From: Caulobacter sp. NIBR1757
GTDB lineage: Bacteria > Pseudomonadota > Alphaproteobacteria > Caulobacterales > Caulobacteraceae
Direction: 5' to 3'
Length of the DNA stretch: 64,000 bases
Assembly: GCF_027912495.1 (NCBI RefSeq)
Contig: NZ_CP115463.1
Coordinates: 2,503,501 to 2,567,500 of the forward strand
In this document: piece by piece, positions 51,835 to 61,983 of the stretch
How the letters are laid out: each line of letters begins with the position of its first letter
Position numbering within the stretch: position 1 is the stretch's first letter
Program-made: the position numbers and the translations under genes
Notes under the pieces: model-generated
The model's database searches: none
Told to the model about the DNA's origin: nothing
What the model saw: only the letters and a program-made list of their open reading frames with translations

Positions 51835-54690
51835 ATGACAAAGAAGATGCTCATCGACGCCGCGCACGCCGAAGAAACGCGTGTCGTCGTCATGGACGGA
51901 AGCCGGATTGAGGAATTCGACTTCGAAAGCCAAAGCCGGAAGCAACTTCGCGGGAACATCTACCTCGCGAAAGTGACCCGGGTCGAACCCAGCCTGCAGG
52001 CCGCCTTTATCGAATATGGCGGCAACCGCCACGGGTTCCTGGCCTTCAACGAAATCCACCCGGACTACTACCAGATCCCGCTGGCCGACCGCGAGGCGCT
52101 GACCCGCGAGCTGGCCGAGGACGACGACGAGCCGGCGCCGCCCAAGCGTGACCGCGGCCGTGGCCGTTCGCGCAGCAAGCCGGCGGCCCGCGAGGCCGAT
52201 CCGAGCATCGAGGCCTCCGAGGACGGCGAACAGGCCGAGGCCTCGGAAGACAACGGCCACGATGAGTCGCATGGCGACCACGGCGACGATCACGATCACG
52301 CCGAGACCGTCAGTTCCTCGTCCGCCTCGGACGACGATGACGACGACATGGAAGAAGAGGTCGAGCGCCGTCGTCGCCGCCTCATGCGCAAGTACAAGAT
52401 CCAGGACGTCATCCGTCGCCGGCAGATCATGCTGGTCCAGGTCGTCAAGGAAGAGCGCGGCAACAAGGGCGCGGCCCTGACCACCTACCTGTCGCTGGCC
52501 GGCCGTTACGGCGTGCTGATGCCCAACACCGATCGCGGCGGCGGCATCAGCCGCAAGATCGTCTCGGCGACCGACCGCAAGCGTCTGAAGACCGTCGTCC
52601 AGGGTCTGGGCGTTCCCAAGGGCCTCGGCCTCATCGTCCGCACGGCCGGCGCCAAGCGCACCAAGGCCGAGATCAAGCGCGACTACGAGTACCTGATGCG
52701 GCTGTGGGAGAACATCCGCGACACCACCCTGAACTCCGTGGCCCCCGCCCTCATCTACGAGGAAGAGGACCTGGTGAAGCGGGCCATCCGCGACCTGTTC
52801 GACAAGGACATCGACAGCGTCCAGGTCGAGGGCGAGGCGGGCTACAAGGAAGCCCGCGACTTCATGCGGATGATCATGCCAAGCCAGGCCGCCAAGGTGG
52901 TGGCCTATCGCGAGCCGACGCCGCTGTTCGTCGCCCACCGCATCGAGAACCAGCTCAGCCAGATCTACTCGCCGGTCGTGCCGCTGCGTTCGGGCGGCTA
53001 CCTGGTCATCAACCAGACCGAGGCGCTGGTCGCCATCGACGTCAACTCCGGCAAGGCCACGCGCGAGCGCAACATCGAGGCGACCGCGCTGAAGACCAAC
53101 TGCGAGGCGGCCGAGGAAGCCTGCCGCCAGCTGCGTCTGCGCGATCTGGCCGGGCTGATCGTCATCGACTTCATCGACATGGAGGAGTCGAAGAACAATC
53201 GCGCCGTCGAGAAAATCCTCAAGGACAACCTCAAGGACGACCGCGCCCGCGTGCAGATGGGCCGCATCAGCTCCTTCGGCCTGATGGAAATCAGCCGCCA
53301 GCGGCGCCGCACCGGCGTGCTGGAAGGCACCACCCATGTCTGCCCCCACTGTGAAGGCGTCGGCCGGGTTCGCTCGGTCGAGTCGAGCGCCCTGTCGGCC
53401 CTGCGCGCGGTGGAGATGGAAGCCCTGCGCGGCGGCGGCGAGCTCACGCTGAAGGTGCCGCGCGACGTCGGCCTCTACATTCTGAACGAGAAGCGCGCCC
53501 ACCTGGCCCGCATCCACCATGTCCATCATCTGTACGTCACCATCCTGATCGACGAGGCCCTGGCCCACGCCGAGCATGAGCTGGAGCGCACGGCCCTGGG
53601 CGAGCACAGCATGCACGCCCTCGACACCTCGGTGCTGGCGCTGCCGGCCCACGGTCTGATCGATGACGACGACGACTTCGTGCCGCCCGAGGACGAGGAA
53701 GACGACGAAGAGATCATCGACGACGAGGACGAGGCCTCCGACGATCGCCCGGCCCGCCGCGAGGGCGCCGAGCGTGAGCCGCGCCGTGATGACGAAAGCC
53801 GCGATGGCCGTCGCCGTCGCCGCCGCCGTGGCGGTCGCCGCGAGGACGAGGGCGAAGAGCGCCCGGCCGCCGCCGCTGACGCCGCCGTGGGCGACGCCGA
53901 GGATGGCGACGTCGATCCGGAAGCCGGTGGCGACGACGAGTTCGACAAGGACGGACGCCGCCGGCGTCGCGGCCGTCGCGGCGGTCGCCGCAGCCGCGAG
54001 GAAGATCGTCCCAAGGACGGCTTCGCCTGGGCCCGTCCGCGCGTGCCGTTCGGCGACGATCCCTTCCAGTGGCATGACCCGGCTACCCTCGAAGGCGGTG
54101 GCATGCTGAGCGTCCGCGATCCCGATCACGCCCCGGCCAGCCCGGTGCTGGTTGAGGGCGACGAGGGTCCGGTCGCCGAGCGCGGCGAGCGTCCCGAGCG
54201 CGAGCGCGGCGAACGAGGCGGCCGTGGCCGTCGTCGTGGCCGCGATCGTGACCGGGGTCCGCGCGAGCCGCGTGACGCCGTCGCCGCCGAAGGCTCCGAC
54301 GTCGTCGAAGCCGTCCTGCCGGCCGAAGCGTCCGCGCCGGTGGAAGCGATGATCGATCCGCCGATCTCGACCCTCGCCGCTGGCGAGCCCTTTACCGACG
54401 AGGTCTGGGTCGAACTGCCGGTCGAGGAGCCGGTGAAGAAGGCCCGCAAGAGCCGCGCCAAGCCGAAGAAGGCAGAGGAGGTGGTGGAAGCCGCCCCTGA
54501 AGCCCCGGCGGAAGCGGTGGAAGCTGCGCCGGAACCGGTCATCGAGACCCCGGCCCCGGCGCCCGAACCGGTCGTCGTCGCCGCGCCGGAGCCCGCTCCG
54601 GCTCCGGAACCGGAGGCGCCGGCCGTGCCGGATCCCAACGAAATCACCGCGCCGCCGGAAAAACCCAAGAAGGGTTGGTGGCGCCGGTGA
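51835..54690 (+). CDS. rne: Ribonuclease E
   Basis: A 951-residue endoribonuclease, the degradosome core. The S1 domain is split by an acidic, Asp/Ser/Glu-rich insert (about 85-180), then 5' sensor and DNase-I-like catalytic region: QTEALVAIDVNSGKATRERN and LIVIDFIDM supply the metal-binding Asp residues. Cys503 and Cys506 (CPHC) form the Zn-link joining protomers. From about 600 on the protein is disordered, with RRRRRRRGGRRE-type basic clusters and Glu/Pro runs, ending in PKKGWWRR. A C-terminal GWW motif is known to bind PNPase in Caulobacter. AGAG and ATG 51835 define the start. Confidence 0.97.
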   Translation: MTKKMLIDAAHAEETRVVVMDGSRIEEFDFESQSRKQLRGNIYLAKVTRVEPSLQAAFIEYGGNRHGFLAFNEIHPDYYQIPLADREALTRELAEDDDEPAPPKRDRGRGRSRSKPAAREADPSIEASEDGEQAEASEDNGHDESHGDHGDDHDHAETVSSSSASDDDDDDMEEEVERRRRRLMRKYKIQDVIRRRQIMLVQVVKEERGNKGAALTTYLSLAGRYGVLMPNTDRGGGISRKIVSATDRKRLKTVVQGLGVPKGLGLIVRTAGAKRTKAEIKRDYEYLMRLWENIRDTTLNSVAPALIYEEEDLVKRAIRDLFDKDIDSVQVEGEAGYKEARDFMRMIMPSQAAKVVAYREPTPLFVAHRIENQLSQIYSPVVPLRSGGYLVINQTEALVAIDVNSGKATRERNIEATALKTNCEAAEEACRQLRLRDLAGLIVIDFIDMEESKNNRAVEKILKDNLKDDRARVQMGRISSFGLMEISRQRRRTGVLEGTTHVCPHCEGVGRVRSVESSALSALRAVEMEALRGGGELTLKVPRDVGLYILNEKRAHLARIHHVHHLYVTILIDEALAHAEHELERTALGEHSMHALDTSVLALPAHGLIDDDDDFVPPEDEEDDEEIIDDEDEASDDRPARREGAEREPRRDDESRDGRRRRRRRGGRREDEGEERPAAAADAAVGDAEDGDVDPEAGGDDEFDKDGRRRRRGRRGGRRSREEDRPKDGFAWARPRVPFGDDPFQWHDPATLEGGGMLSVRDPDHAPASPVLVEGDEGPVAERGERPERERGERGGRGRRRGRDRDRGPREPRDAVAAEGSDVVEAVLPAEASAPVEAMIDPPISTLAAGEPFTDEVWVELPVEEPVKKARKSRAKPKKAEEVVEAAPEAPAEAVEAAPEPVIETPAPAPEPVVVAAPEPAPAPEPEAPAVPDPNEITAPPEKPKKGWWRR

Positions 54691-54747
54691 TCAACCCGCA
54701 CTAGTCTTGAGTACCGCGCGGGGGCGCAATCGGAGTAACGTGACCTG

Positions 54748-56157
54748 ATGAGTTCCCGCGCTTTCTCCCCCTGGAAGCCGCTTCGCGCGGCGATCTGCGG
54801 CCTGACGGCGGCCAGCCTTGTGTTGTCCGCCGGCCTGCCGGCCTTTGCCCAGGATGATCGGGTCTCGCTGCTGCGCGATACCGAGATCGAGGAAATCCTC
54901 CACGCCGAGGCCGATCCGCTGATCGCCGCGGCGGGGATGACGCCCAAGGACGTCACCATCCTGCTGGTCGGCGACAAGAGCCTCAATGCCTTCGCCACCC
55001 AGGGCCAGGTGCTGGGTTTCAATGCCGGCCTGATCCTCGAGACCGAGAACCCCAACCAGCTGAAGGGCGTCATGGCCCACGAGGTCGGGCACCTTGCCGG
55101 GGCTCACCCGTTGCGCTCGGGCGACATGCAGAACGCCGGCCTGCGGCCGATGCTGCTGACCATGGGCCTGGGCGTGCTGGCCATGCTGGCCGGGGCGCCG
55201 GACGCCGGGGCCATGCTGATCGGCAACTCCGGCTACTTCGGCACGCTGGGCGCCCTGGGCTTCAGCCGCGAGCAGGAAGGCCGCGCCGACCAGGCGGCGG
55301 TCGGCTTCCTTGAGAAGACCGGCCAGTCCAGCAAGGGCCTCGTCGAGTTCTTCGACAAGTTCCGCTACCAGGAAGTCTTCCAGGAGGCCCGCCGCTTCCC
55401 CTATTTCCGCAGCCACCCGCTGTCCTCCGAGCGCATCGAGATGTTGCGGGCGCGGGTCGAGCAGCAGCCGCACTACAACGTCGTCGACTCGCCCGCCGAC
55501 ATCGAGCGGCACGAGATCATGAAGGCCAAGATCGTCGCCTTCACCCAGCCGCAGGTGGCGCTGATCAAGTACGGCGAGACCGACAAGAGCTATCCGGCCC
55601 GCTACGCCCGGGCCATCGCCTACTACCGGATGAAGGACGTCAACCGCGCCGTCGGCATGGTCGACGCCCTGCTGACCGAGCAGCCCGAGAACGCCTACCT
55701 GTGGGAACTCAAGGGCCAGATGCTGTTCGAGTTCGCCCGCGCCAAGGAGGCCGAATACCCCCAGCGCCAGTCGGTGAAGTTCAAGCCCGACGCCCCTTTG
55801 CTGCGCATCAACCTTGGCCAGACGCTGATCAACCTCGACGATCCGGTGAAGCGTGACGAGGGCATCGAGATGCTCAAGCGCTCACTGCTGCACGAGGATA
55901 TCCCGGACGCCTGGCGTCTGCTGGCCCAGGCCTATGACGCCAAGGGCGAGGAGGGTCTCGCGCGGCTGTCGACGGCCGAATACTACTACAGCCTGGGCGG
56001 CCTGACCGAGGCGCGCGGCTTCGCCATGCGGGCCCGCGATCTGCTCGACAAGAACAGCATCGGCTGGCGCCGGGCCACCGACATCGTCCTGACCGCCAAT
56101 CCCAGCCGCGAGGACCTCAAGGACCTCGCCAAGGAAGGCGTCATGGCCCGCCCCTAG
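54748..56157 (+). CDS. M48 family periplasmic metalloprotease with TPR repeats (BepA/YfgC-like)
   Basis: A 469-residue exported protease: signal (LTAASLVLSAGLPAFA), M48 catalytic HEVGH (111-115) with downstream Glu in SREQEGRADQ, and a C-terminal TPR region (ARYARAIAYYRMKDVNRAVG, NAYLWELKGQMLFEFARAKE). BepA-type enzymes check outer-membrane protein assembly at BAM. It lies 57 bases after rne and 35 before the DsbA-like gene; the latter two are probably co-transcribed. Confidence 0.92.
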   Translation: MSSRAFSPWKPLRAAICGLTAASLVLSAGLPAFAQDDRVSLLRDTEIEEILHAEADPLIAAAGMTPKDVTILLVGDKSLNAFATQGQVLGFNAGLILETENPNQLKGVMAHEVGHLAGAHPLRSGDMQNAGLRPMLLTMGLGVLAMLAGAPDAGAMLIGNSGYFGTLGALGFSREQEGRADQAAVGFLEKTGQSSKGLVEFFDKFRYQEVFQEARRFPYFRSHPLSSERIEMLRARVEQQPHYNVVDSPADIERHEIMKAKIVAFTQPQVALIKYGETDKSYPARYARAIAYYRMKDVNRAVGMVDALLTEQPENAYLWELKGQMLFEFARAKEAEYPQRQSVKFKPDAPLLRINLGQTLINLDDPVKRDEGIEMLKRSLLHEDIPDAWRLLAQAYDAKGEEGLARLSTAEYYYSLGGLTEARGFAMRARDLLDKNSIGWRRATDIVLTANPSREDLKDLAKEGVMARP

Positions 56158-56192
56158 GGCCGGCCCGCTCCCATCAAGACCGAGAGACATCC

Positions 56193-56972
56193 ATGCGCCG
56201 CTCGACGATTCCGCTTGTCATCACCCTGGCCGCCACGGTCGGGCTGGTCGCCTGCGAGAAGAAGGACAAGCCGGTCACCGAGGTGTATCCCGCCTCCATC
56301 GCCGCGGCCCAGGACGTCAAGGTCGACAAGGACTTCGGCGACAAGGTGCGGGCCTACATCCTGCAGCATCCCGAAATCCTGCTGGAGGCCCAGCAGGCCC
56401 TGCAGCTGAAGGCGATGGCCGAGGAAGAGGCGGTCATCGAGAAGCAGTTCGCCAGTCACAAGGTGCAGCTGCAGCGCGACAAGCGGGACTTCGTGATCAA
56501 CCCCAAGGGCAAGGTCACCGTCGTGCAGCTGTTCGACTACAACTGCACCTACTGCAAGGTCATCGCCCCCGAGGTCGCCAGGCTGGCGCGAGAGAACCCC
56601 GACGTCCGCTTCGTGTTCAAGGACTACACCCTCGGCAACTTCGGCCCGACCTCCGAGTACGCGGCGGCGGCGGCCAGGGCGCTGGGCAACAAGGGCCTGT
56701 TCGCCGACAGCCACTTCGAGATGATGGAGCACCGGCCGCTGACCGACGAGCAGGTGGATGACCTGCTCACCCGCAACGGCATCACCCCGGCGTCGGTGCG
56801 GGCCCTGGAACAGACGCCGGAGCAGGTGCAGTACCTGGCCGACCAGCGGCAGCTGGCCAAGGACATGGGCATCAACGGCACCCCGGCCTTCTTCGTCGAG
56901 GGCGACTTCATCAGCGGCGCCCAGACCGAGGCGCTGAAGGCCGCCATCGCCAAGGCGAAAGCCGCGAAGTAG
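56193..56972 (+). CDS. DsbA-family thioredoxin-fold lipoprotein
   Basis: A 259-residue protein with a lipoprotein signal (PLVITLAATVGLVAC, Cys21), a helical linker, and a thioredoxin-fold DsbA domain with active site CTYC (118-121) in FDYNCTYCKVIAPEV and the cis-Pro in GINGTPAFFV. The linker QHPEILLEAQQALQLKAMAE is typical of Com1/ScsC-type proteins, which can be disulfide isomerases. It acts in the periplasm. It converges with the TPR gene, 3 bases apart. Confidence 0.9.
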   Translation: MRRSTIPLVITLAATVGLVACEKKDKPVTEVYPASIAAAQDVKVDKDFGDKVRAYILQHPEILLEAQQALQLKAMAEEEAVIEKQFASHKVQLQRDKRDFVINPKGKVTVVQLFDYNCTYCKVIAPEVARLARENPDVRFVFKDYTLGNFGPTSEYAAAAARALGNKGLFADSHFEMMEHRPLTDEQVDDLLTRNGITPASVRALEQTPEQVQYLADQRQLAKDMGINGTPAFFVEGDFISGAQTEALKAAIAKAKAAK

Positions 56973-56975
56973 CGG

Positions 56976-58607
56976 TCAGATCTGTCCGGCCGCGATGGTG
57001 TTCAGATTGCCGCCGGCCCACTCCCGCCCCGCCTGTTTCATCCGCTCGCCGGCGACGTCCGCCCTGCCCTTCCTGGCCTCGGCGCGGCTGGCCACGACCA
57101 GGGTCAGGGGGTCGTGCGGCCATTTGGCCAGGACCTTGTCCGTCTCCTTCAGGGCCTTGTCCGTCTGCCCCGAGGCCAGCAGGGCCGAGGCGTAGGAGCG
57201 GCGGATGGGGTACCACCAGGGCGGCGGATCGCGGCCCTGCAGCTCCCGCTCCTGCTGCAGTGAGGCCTTGTAGTAGTGGCGGGCCGCCTCGCGGGGATTG
57301 TTCTCCAGCATGGCGGCGCGGCCGAGCAGCACCTCATGGGCGACATCGACGAAGGCGATGTAGTCGCTGGAGTCCCCCTTGGCGATCCCGGGCCGGGCCG
57401 CCGCGATGGCCGCCGCCTCGGCCCGCACGCCGGCGGCGTCGCCCCGGCGGCTGAGCGCCTCGCCGCGGGCGTAGCGCCACATGGCCCGGTGCAGCGGATG
57501 GACCGGTTTCGGCATGGCCAGCAGCTCGTCGATGTCGCCATGGCGGCCATAGGCGATCCAGCCGACCGCCGAGCCGGCCCGGATCCACGGATTGACCTTG
57601 GCCATGTCGATGGCGCGATAGACGCCGCCGATCTTCAGCGCAGCCTGGGCGTCGCCGGCCATCATCGCCCCGCCGAGCGCGAAGTTCACGTTGTGGCCGT
57701 AGTAGCCGACCTTGAAGAGATTGTCGGGACCGTCGGTGCGCTTCACCCAGGCCGCGTCGACATCCATGGCATCGAGGTTGGCGCGGGCGGCGTCCTTGTA
57801 GCGGCCGATCTGGTAGTAGGTGTGCGAGGGCATGTGGATCAGGTGGCTGGCCCCCGGCGCGATCCCCTGCAGTTTGTCGGCATAGACCTCCGCCTTGCCG
57901 GGCGAGCCGATCCATTCGCTGGCGTGGATATAGAAGTGGATGGCGCCGGCGTCGCCCGGGCTGCGGGCCAGGACGGTTTCCAGCAGCGGCATGGACCGGG
58001 CCGGCTGGTCGGCGATCATCCAGGCGTCGGCAGCCCAGACCCAGATCGGATCCTCGGCGGGGTATTTGGTGGCCAGGGCGTCCATGGCCCGGGCGAAGGC
58101 CCGGTTGTCGCCCTTGCCGGCGTAGCGGGCGACCAAGGCCGCGCCCAGTTCGCGGTCGCGCTCGCTGCCCCTGGCCAGGAGGCTGTTGGCCTTGGCGGCG
58201 GCGCCGCGCGCCTTGACTAGGTCCTCCGGACCGATGCCGAAGTTGATCGTCGGGCCCAGGGACCAGGCATGGCCCCAGGCGCACATGCCGCACTCGGGGT
58301 CCAGCCGCATGGCTTCGGCAAAGGCGGCGGTGGCCTCGTCATGCTTGAAGGCCCAGCCCAACTGGAGGCCGTAGTTGAACCAGCGCTGGCCCTCGGCGTT
58401 GGCGGCGATCTTGTAGGCGCCGTTGCCGAAAGCGGCCGACATCGGCGGCGGTTTGGTCACTTTCGCCTCGGCCGGCCCGCCTTCGCTTTCGGCGGTCAGG
58501 CACATGGGCGAGAGGGCCAGCGGCCGATAGGCCTGGGCCGACTGCGCCGCCTGGCTTGTCGGGATCAGAATGGCCAGGCCCACGCCCAACAGCATAGCGG
58601 TCTTCAT
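56976..58607 (-). CDS. Exported TPR-repeat protein
   Basis: A 543-residue protein with a Sec signal (MLLGVGLAILIPTSQAAQ). It is made of TPR-like repeats, e.g. WFNYGLQLGWAFKHDEATAA, and contains PECGMCAWGHAWSLG and the strongly conserved HLIHMPSHTYYQIGRY block. The cysteine pair and histidine cluster are typical of this family, which has no firm function. It is periplasmic and probably monocistronic. Confidence 0.8.
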   Translation of the reverse strand: MKTAMLLGVGLAILIPTSQAAQSAQAYRPLALSPMCLTAESEGGPAEAKVTKPPPMSAAFGNGAYKIAANAEGQRWFNYGLQLGWAFKHDEATAAFAEAMRLDPECGMCAWGHAWSLGPTINFGIGPEDLVKARGAAAKANSLLARGSERDRELGAALVARYAGKGDNRAFARAMDALATKYPAEDPIWVWAADAWMIADQPARSMPLLETVLARSPGDAGAIHFYIHASEWIGSPGKAEVYADKLQGIAPGASHLIHMPSHTYYQIGRYKDAARANLDAMDVDAAWVKRTDGPDNLFKVGYYGHNVNFALGGAMMAGDAQAALKIGGVYRAIDMAKVNPWIRAGSAVGWIAYGRHGDIDELLAMPKPVHPLHRAMWRYARGEALSRRGDAAGVRAEAAAIAAARPGIAKGDSSDYIAFVDVAHEVLLGRAAMLENNPREAARHYYKASLQQERELQGRDPPPWWYPIRRSYASALLASGQTDKALKETDKVLAKWPHDPLTLVVASRAEARKGRADVAGERMKQAGREWAGGNLNTIAAGQI

Positions 58608-58662
58608 GCCGGTCTCTCCCCAAGTCAGACGACGTTAGACCCGTAGGCGCAGAACGCGAGCC

Positions 58663-59439
58663 TTAGATGAGTCCAGCCAGCGGTGACGACGGGTCGGCGT
58701 ACATCCGGCGCGGCATGCGGCCGGCCAGATAGGCTTCGCGGCCGGCGATGACCGCATGCTTCATGGCGCTGGCCATCAGGATCGGATCCTTCGCCTCGGC
58801 GATGGCGGTGTTCATCAGGATGCCGTCGCAGCCCAGCTCCATGCCGATGGTGGCGTCGCTGGCCGTGCCGACCCCGGCGTCGACCAGGACCGGCACCTTC
58901 GCCTGCTCGACGATGAGCCGCAGGTTGACCTTGTTCTGGATGCCCAGGCCCGAGCCGATCGGCGCGCCCAGCGGCATGATGGCGGCGGCCCCCGCCTCCT
59001 CCAGCTTGCGGCAATAGACCAGGTCGTCGGTGCAGTAGACCATGACGTCGAAGCCCTCGGCGACGAGCAGCTTCAGGGCGCGCAGGGTCTCTTCCATGTC
59101 CGGATAAAGGGTCTTGGGATCGCTGAGCACCTCCAGCTTGACCAGCGACCAGTCGCCGGCCTCGCGGGCCAGACGCAGGGTGCGCACGGCGTCCTCGCCG
59201 GTGAAGCAGCCGGCGGTGTTGGGCAGGTAGGTGAACTCGTCCGGCTTGACGAAATCCATCAGCAGCGGCTGGGTCCGGTCGGTCAGGTTCACCCGGCGCA
59301 CGGCCACGGTGACGATCTCCGCCCCCGCCGCGCGGGCGGCATCGGCGTTGGTCTGGTAGTCCTTGTATTTGCCGGTGCCGACGATCAGGCGAGAGCTGAA
59401 GGTGCGGCCGGCGACGGTCCAAGTATCGGGGGTGCTCAT
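58663..59439 (-). CDS. thiG: Thiazole synthase ThiG
   Basis: A 258-residue TIM-barrel enzyme making the thiazole moiety of thiamine from deoxyxylulose-5-phosphate, ThiS-thiocarboxylate and dehydroglycine. Seen: [20 protein letters not shown], the Schiff-base Lys in [25 protein letters not shown] and [17 protein letters not shown]. The ATG at 59439 fits the family; upstream codons are in repeat sequence. No thiS, thiO or TPP riboswitch lies next to it, so the rest of the pathway is elsewhere. Confidence 0.96.
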   Translation of the reverse strand: MSTPDTWTVAGRTFSSRLIVGTGKYKDYQTNADAARAAGAEIVTVAVRRVNLTDRTQPLLMDFVKPDEFTYLPNTAGCFTGEDAVRTLRLAREAGDWSLVKLEVLSDPKTLYPDMEETLRALKLLVAEGFDVMVYCTDDLVYCRKLEEAGAAAIMPLGAPIGSGLGIQNKVNLRLIVEQAKVPVLVDAGVGTASDATIGMELGCDGILMNTAIAEAKDPILMASAMKHAVIAGREAYLAGRMPRRMYADPSSPLAGLI

Positions 59440-59481
59440 GGGGCGGGAAGTACACCAGCGGGAGCGGCCTGTGGAGCCGGG

Positions 59482-59616
59482 GCTAATCGAAGCGGACCAC
59501 ATTATAACATGGCGTCGCGGCGGAAGGCGCCGATGGTGTGTCTAATCGGTTGAAAAGATGTGGTTTCCGCGTGGGCGGGTCGGCGGCGAATGTGGGCGGC
59601 GGCGTAGGTGCGACGT
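59482..59616. repeat. Intergenic repeat with TCGAAGCGG...ATTATAAC element, copy B
   Basis: The blocks CTAATCGAAGCGGACCAC, ATTATAACATGGCG, GTTGAAAAGATGTG, CGTGGGCGGGTCG, GCGAATGTGGGC and GCGTAGG follow the order of the copy at 31094-31232. It lies between the divergent thiG and carboxylesterase genes. The remaining bases up to 59767 show no gene. Confidence 0.7.
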
Positions 59617-59767
59617 TGTCAGAGGCGCTGGGATTGTGGGTGGGATTGTGATCTCGACTACCTACGCCGCCTGGGCGCGGACAAGCGCCGCACGGCCGGC
59701 CCCGGAACGACTTTTGAATCTCGGGTATGTGCGTTGTTCGTAATGAGGTAACCGGTATCATCGCCCG

Positions 59768-61339
59768 ATGAGCCGTGAAGTCCCCTCCCTTGATCGACGC
59801 CGGGTGCTGGCGGGCGCCGCCGGTCTGGCCAGCCTCGGGCTGGCGCCGGCGGCCTGGGCCAGGCGCGGGAATCCGGTCGTGCGGACGGTGCATGGGCCGG
59901 TGCGGGGTCTGCGCCAGGACGGCCTGCTGGTGTTCAAGGGCGTCCGATACGGGGCGGACACCGGGCCACGGCGATTCCAGCCGCCAGAGGCGCCGGCGCC
60001 GTGGAAGACGCCCCTGCCCTGCACGGCTTTCGGTCACGCCTCGCCGCAGCGGGGGGCCGAGGCGGATCAGTCGGAGGACTGCCTGTTCCTCAATGTCTGG
60101 ACGCCCGGCGCCGACGCGGCCCGCCGGCCGGTGATGCTCTACATCCACGGCGGCGCCTACATGACCGGCAGCGGCTCCAGCCCCTGGACCGACGGGACCC
60201 GGCTGGCGGCCCGGGGCGATGTGGTGGTGGTGACGGTGAACCACCGGCTGGGGCCGTTTGGCTACAGCTATCTGAACCGGCTGATCCCCGGCTTCGAGGA
60301 CGGCGGCAACGCCGGCATGCTGGACCTTGTGCTGGCCCTGCAATGGGTGCGGGACAACATCGCCGCCTTCGGGGGCGATCCGGGCCGGGTGATGCTGTTT
60401 GGCCAATCCGGCGGCGGCGCCAAGATCGCCACCCTGATGGCCATGCCGGCCGCCAAGGGCCTGTTCCACCGCGCGGCGACGATGAGTGGCCAGCAGCTGA
60501 CCGCCTCGGGGCCGGGCAACGCCACGCGGCGAACGCTGGCCCTGCTTGAGGCGCTGAAGGTGACGCCGGAGGCGTTGGCGACGCTGCCGGTGTCGCGGAT
60601 CGTGGAGGCTCTGGCGACGACCGATCCGGTCATCGGCTCCGGCGGTCTCTATTTCGGCCCGGTGCTGGATGAGCGCACCCTGACCCGCCACCCCTTCTAT
60701 CCCGACGCACCGCCGCAGAGCGCGGACGTGCCGATGATGATCGGCAACACCCGCGACGAGACGCGCGGCTTCTTCAGCGACCCGGCCATGTACGCCCTGA
60801 CCTGGGACGAGCTGCCCGGCAAGCTGGTCGCCAACATGCGGGTGGACATCGATCCCGGGCTGGTCATCCGCCGCTACCGCGAACTCTATCCGGCCTGGTC
60901 GCCGAGCGACGTTTTCTTCGGGGCCACCACCGCCTCCCGCTCCTGGCGGGCGGCCATCGTCGAGGCCGAATTGCGGGCGGCGCAGGGCTCGCCGGTGTTC
61001 GCCTATCAGCTGGACTGGCGGTCACCGAAGGACGGCGGCATGTGGGGCGCCCCGCACACGCTGGACATCCCGCTGGTGTTCGGGACGCTGGACGCCCCGG
61101 GGGTGATCACCGGCACGGGCGAGGACGCCCGCCGGGTCAGCGAGCTGATGATGGACGCCTTCATCCGCTTTGCCCGAGACGGTGATCCGAACGGCGGCGG
61201 CTTGCCGGCCTGGGTGCCCTATTCGCTGGCGCGGCGCCAGACGATGGTCTGGAACGTCGAACCCAGGCTGGTCGATGATCCGCGCGGCGAGGAGCGGCGG
61301 CTGTTCGAGAAGGTCCCGTTCGTCCAGCAGGGAACCTAG
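59768..61339 (+). CDS. Carboxylesterase type B with Tat signal
   Basis: A 523-residue esterase. The N-terminus has a twin-arginine signal (LDRRRVLAGAAGLASLG). The catalytic Ser214 is in FGQSGGGAK; the acidic residue is in GNTRDETRGFF and the His in WGAPHTLDIPLVFG. PVMLYIHGGAYMTGS forms the oxyanion hole. It should hydrolyse carboxylic esters in the periplasm after Tat export; natural substrate unknown. Its stop overlaps the convergent exoD stop by 4 bases. Confidence 0.92.
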   Translation: MSREVPSLDRRRVLAGAAGLASLGLAPAAWARRGNPVVRTVHGPVRGLRQDGLLVFKGVRYGADTGPRRFQPPEAPAPWKTPLPCTAFGHASPQRGAEADQSEDCLFLNVWTPGADAARRPVMLYIHGGAYMTGSGSSPWTDGTRLAARGDVVVVTVNHRLGPFGYSYLNRLIPGFEDGGNAGMLDLVLALQWVRDNIAAFGGDPGRVMLFGQSGGGAKIATLMAMPAAKGLFHRAATMSGQQLTASGPGNATRRTLALLEALKVTPEALATLPVSRIVEALATTDPVIGSGGLYFGPVLDERTLTRHPFYPDAPPQSADVPMMIGNTRDETRGFFSDPAMYALTWDELPGKLVANMRVDIDPGLVIRRYRELYPAWSPSDVFFGATTASRSWRAAIVEAELRAAQGSPVFAYQLDWRSPKDGGMWGAPHTLDIPLVFGTLDAPGVITGTGEDARRVSELMMDAFIRFARDGDPNGGGLPAWVPYSLARRQTMVWNVEPRLVDDPRGEERRLFEKVPFVQQGT

Positions 61340-61983
61340 CTGAACAGCCCCGCCAGCCAACCGACGTTGTCGCTGACGACGCCGAAGAAGACGATCAGCC
61401 CGGCGACGATGCCGTTCCACAGCAGGGCCAGGATGCCGATGCTGAGCAGGCCGCTGGCCCAGCCGATCAGGGCGGCAAGGCCGTCGCGTTCGGCCAAGCC
61501 GAGGGCGAAGGCGGCGATGGCGAAGCTGGGCAGCATGTTGCCGAACGGGATCGGCAGGAAGACGATCGTCGCCAGCATGACGCAGAATAGCCCGGTCAGC
61601 CGGTCGACAATCGGCCCGTAGAGGAGGGTCAGGCGCCGGCGCAGGCGCCGTTCGAGCCAGGCGAGATAGGGCGTCAGCTTGCCCATCAGCGCCACATAGT
61701 CGGTCCGGCTCATGGTGCGGTTGGCGATGACCCCCGGCAGCCAGAGGTGGTCGCGGCCGATCATCCACTGCACGGTGATGAACAGCAGCGGCGCGCCGAG
61801 CACCGCCGAGACCCCCGGCGGCATCGGCAGAGCCAGCGGCGCCGCGAACACGAACATCAGGGCGCCGAAGGCCCGGTCGCCGAAGGCATGGGTGACGTCG
61901 CTGACCGACACGGTTTCGTGCTCCTCGGCGGCGATGCCGGCGAGGATGTCGGAGACACGGGGTGGGTGGGCAGACTCGGTCAT
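61336..61983 (-). CDS. exoD: ExoD family membrane protein
   Basis: A 215-residue protein with the ExoD pattern: FGDRAFGALMFVFAAPLALP, MPPGVSAVLGAPLLFITVQW, then SRTDYVALMGKLTPYLAWLE and a C-terminal region of four hydrophobic helices. ExoD was described in Sinorhizobium in exopolysaccharide synthesis and symbiosis, but its molecular function is unknown, and the family is widespread in alphaproteobacteria. Monocistronic. Confidence 0.88.
   Translation of the reverse strand: MTESAHPPRVSDILAGIAAEEHETVSVSDVTHAFGDRAFGALMFVFAAPLALPMPPGVSAVLGAPLLFITVQWMIGRDHLWLPGVIANRTMSRTDYVALMGKLTPYLAWLERRLRRRLTLLYGPIVDRLTGLFCVMLATIVFLPIPFGNMLPSFAIAAFALGLAERDGLAALIGWASGLLSIGILALLWNGIVAGLIVFFGVVSDNVGWLAGLFS

Noticed and set aside
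58600..58662. Search for thiS or a TPP riboswitch near thiG
   Set aside because: No short ThiS-like frame ending in GG and no THI-box sequence seen either side of thiG.
59483..60691. 402-codon minus-strand frame opposite the carboxylesterase
   Set aside because: Antisense to a clear esterase with a Tat signal and catalytic motifs.
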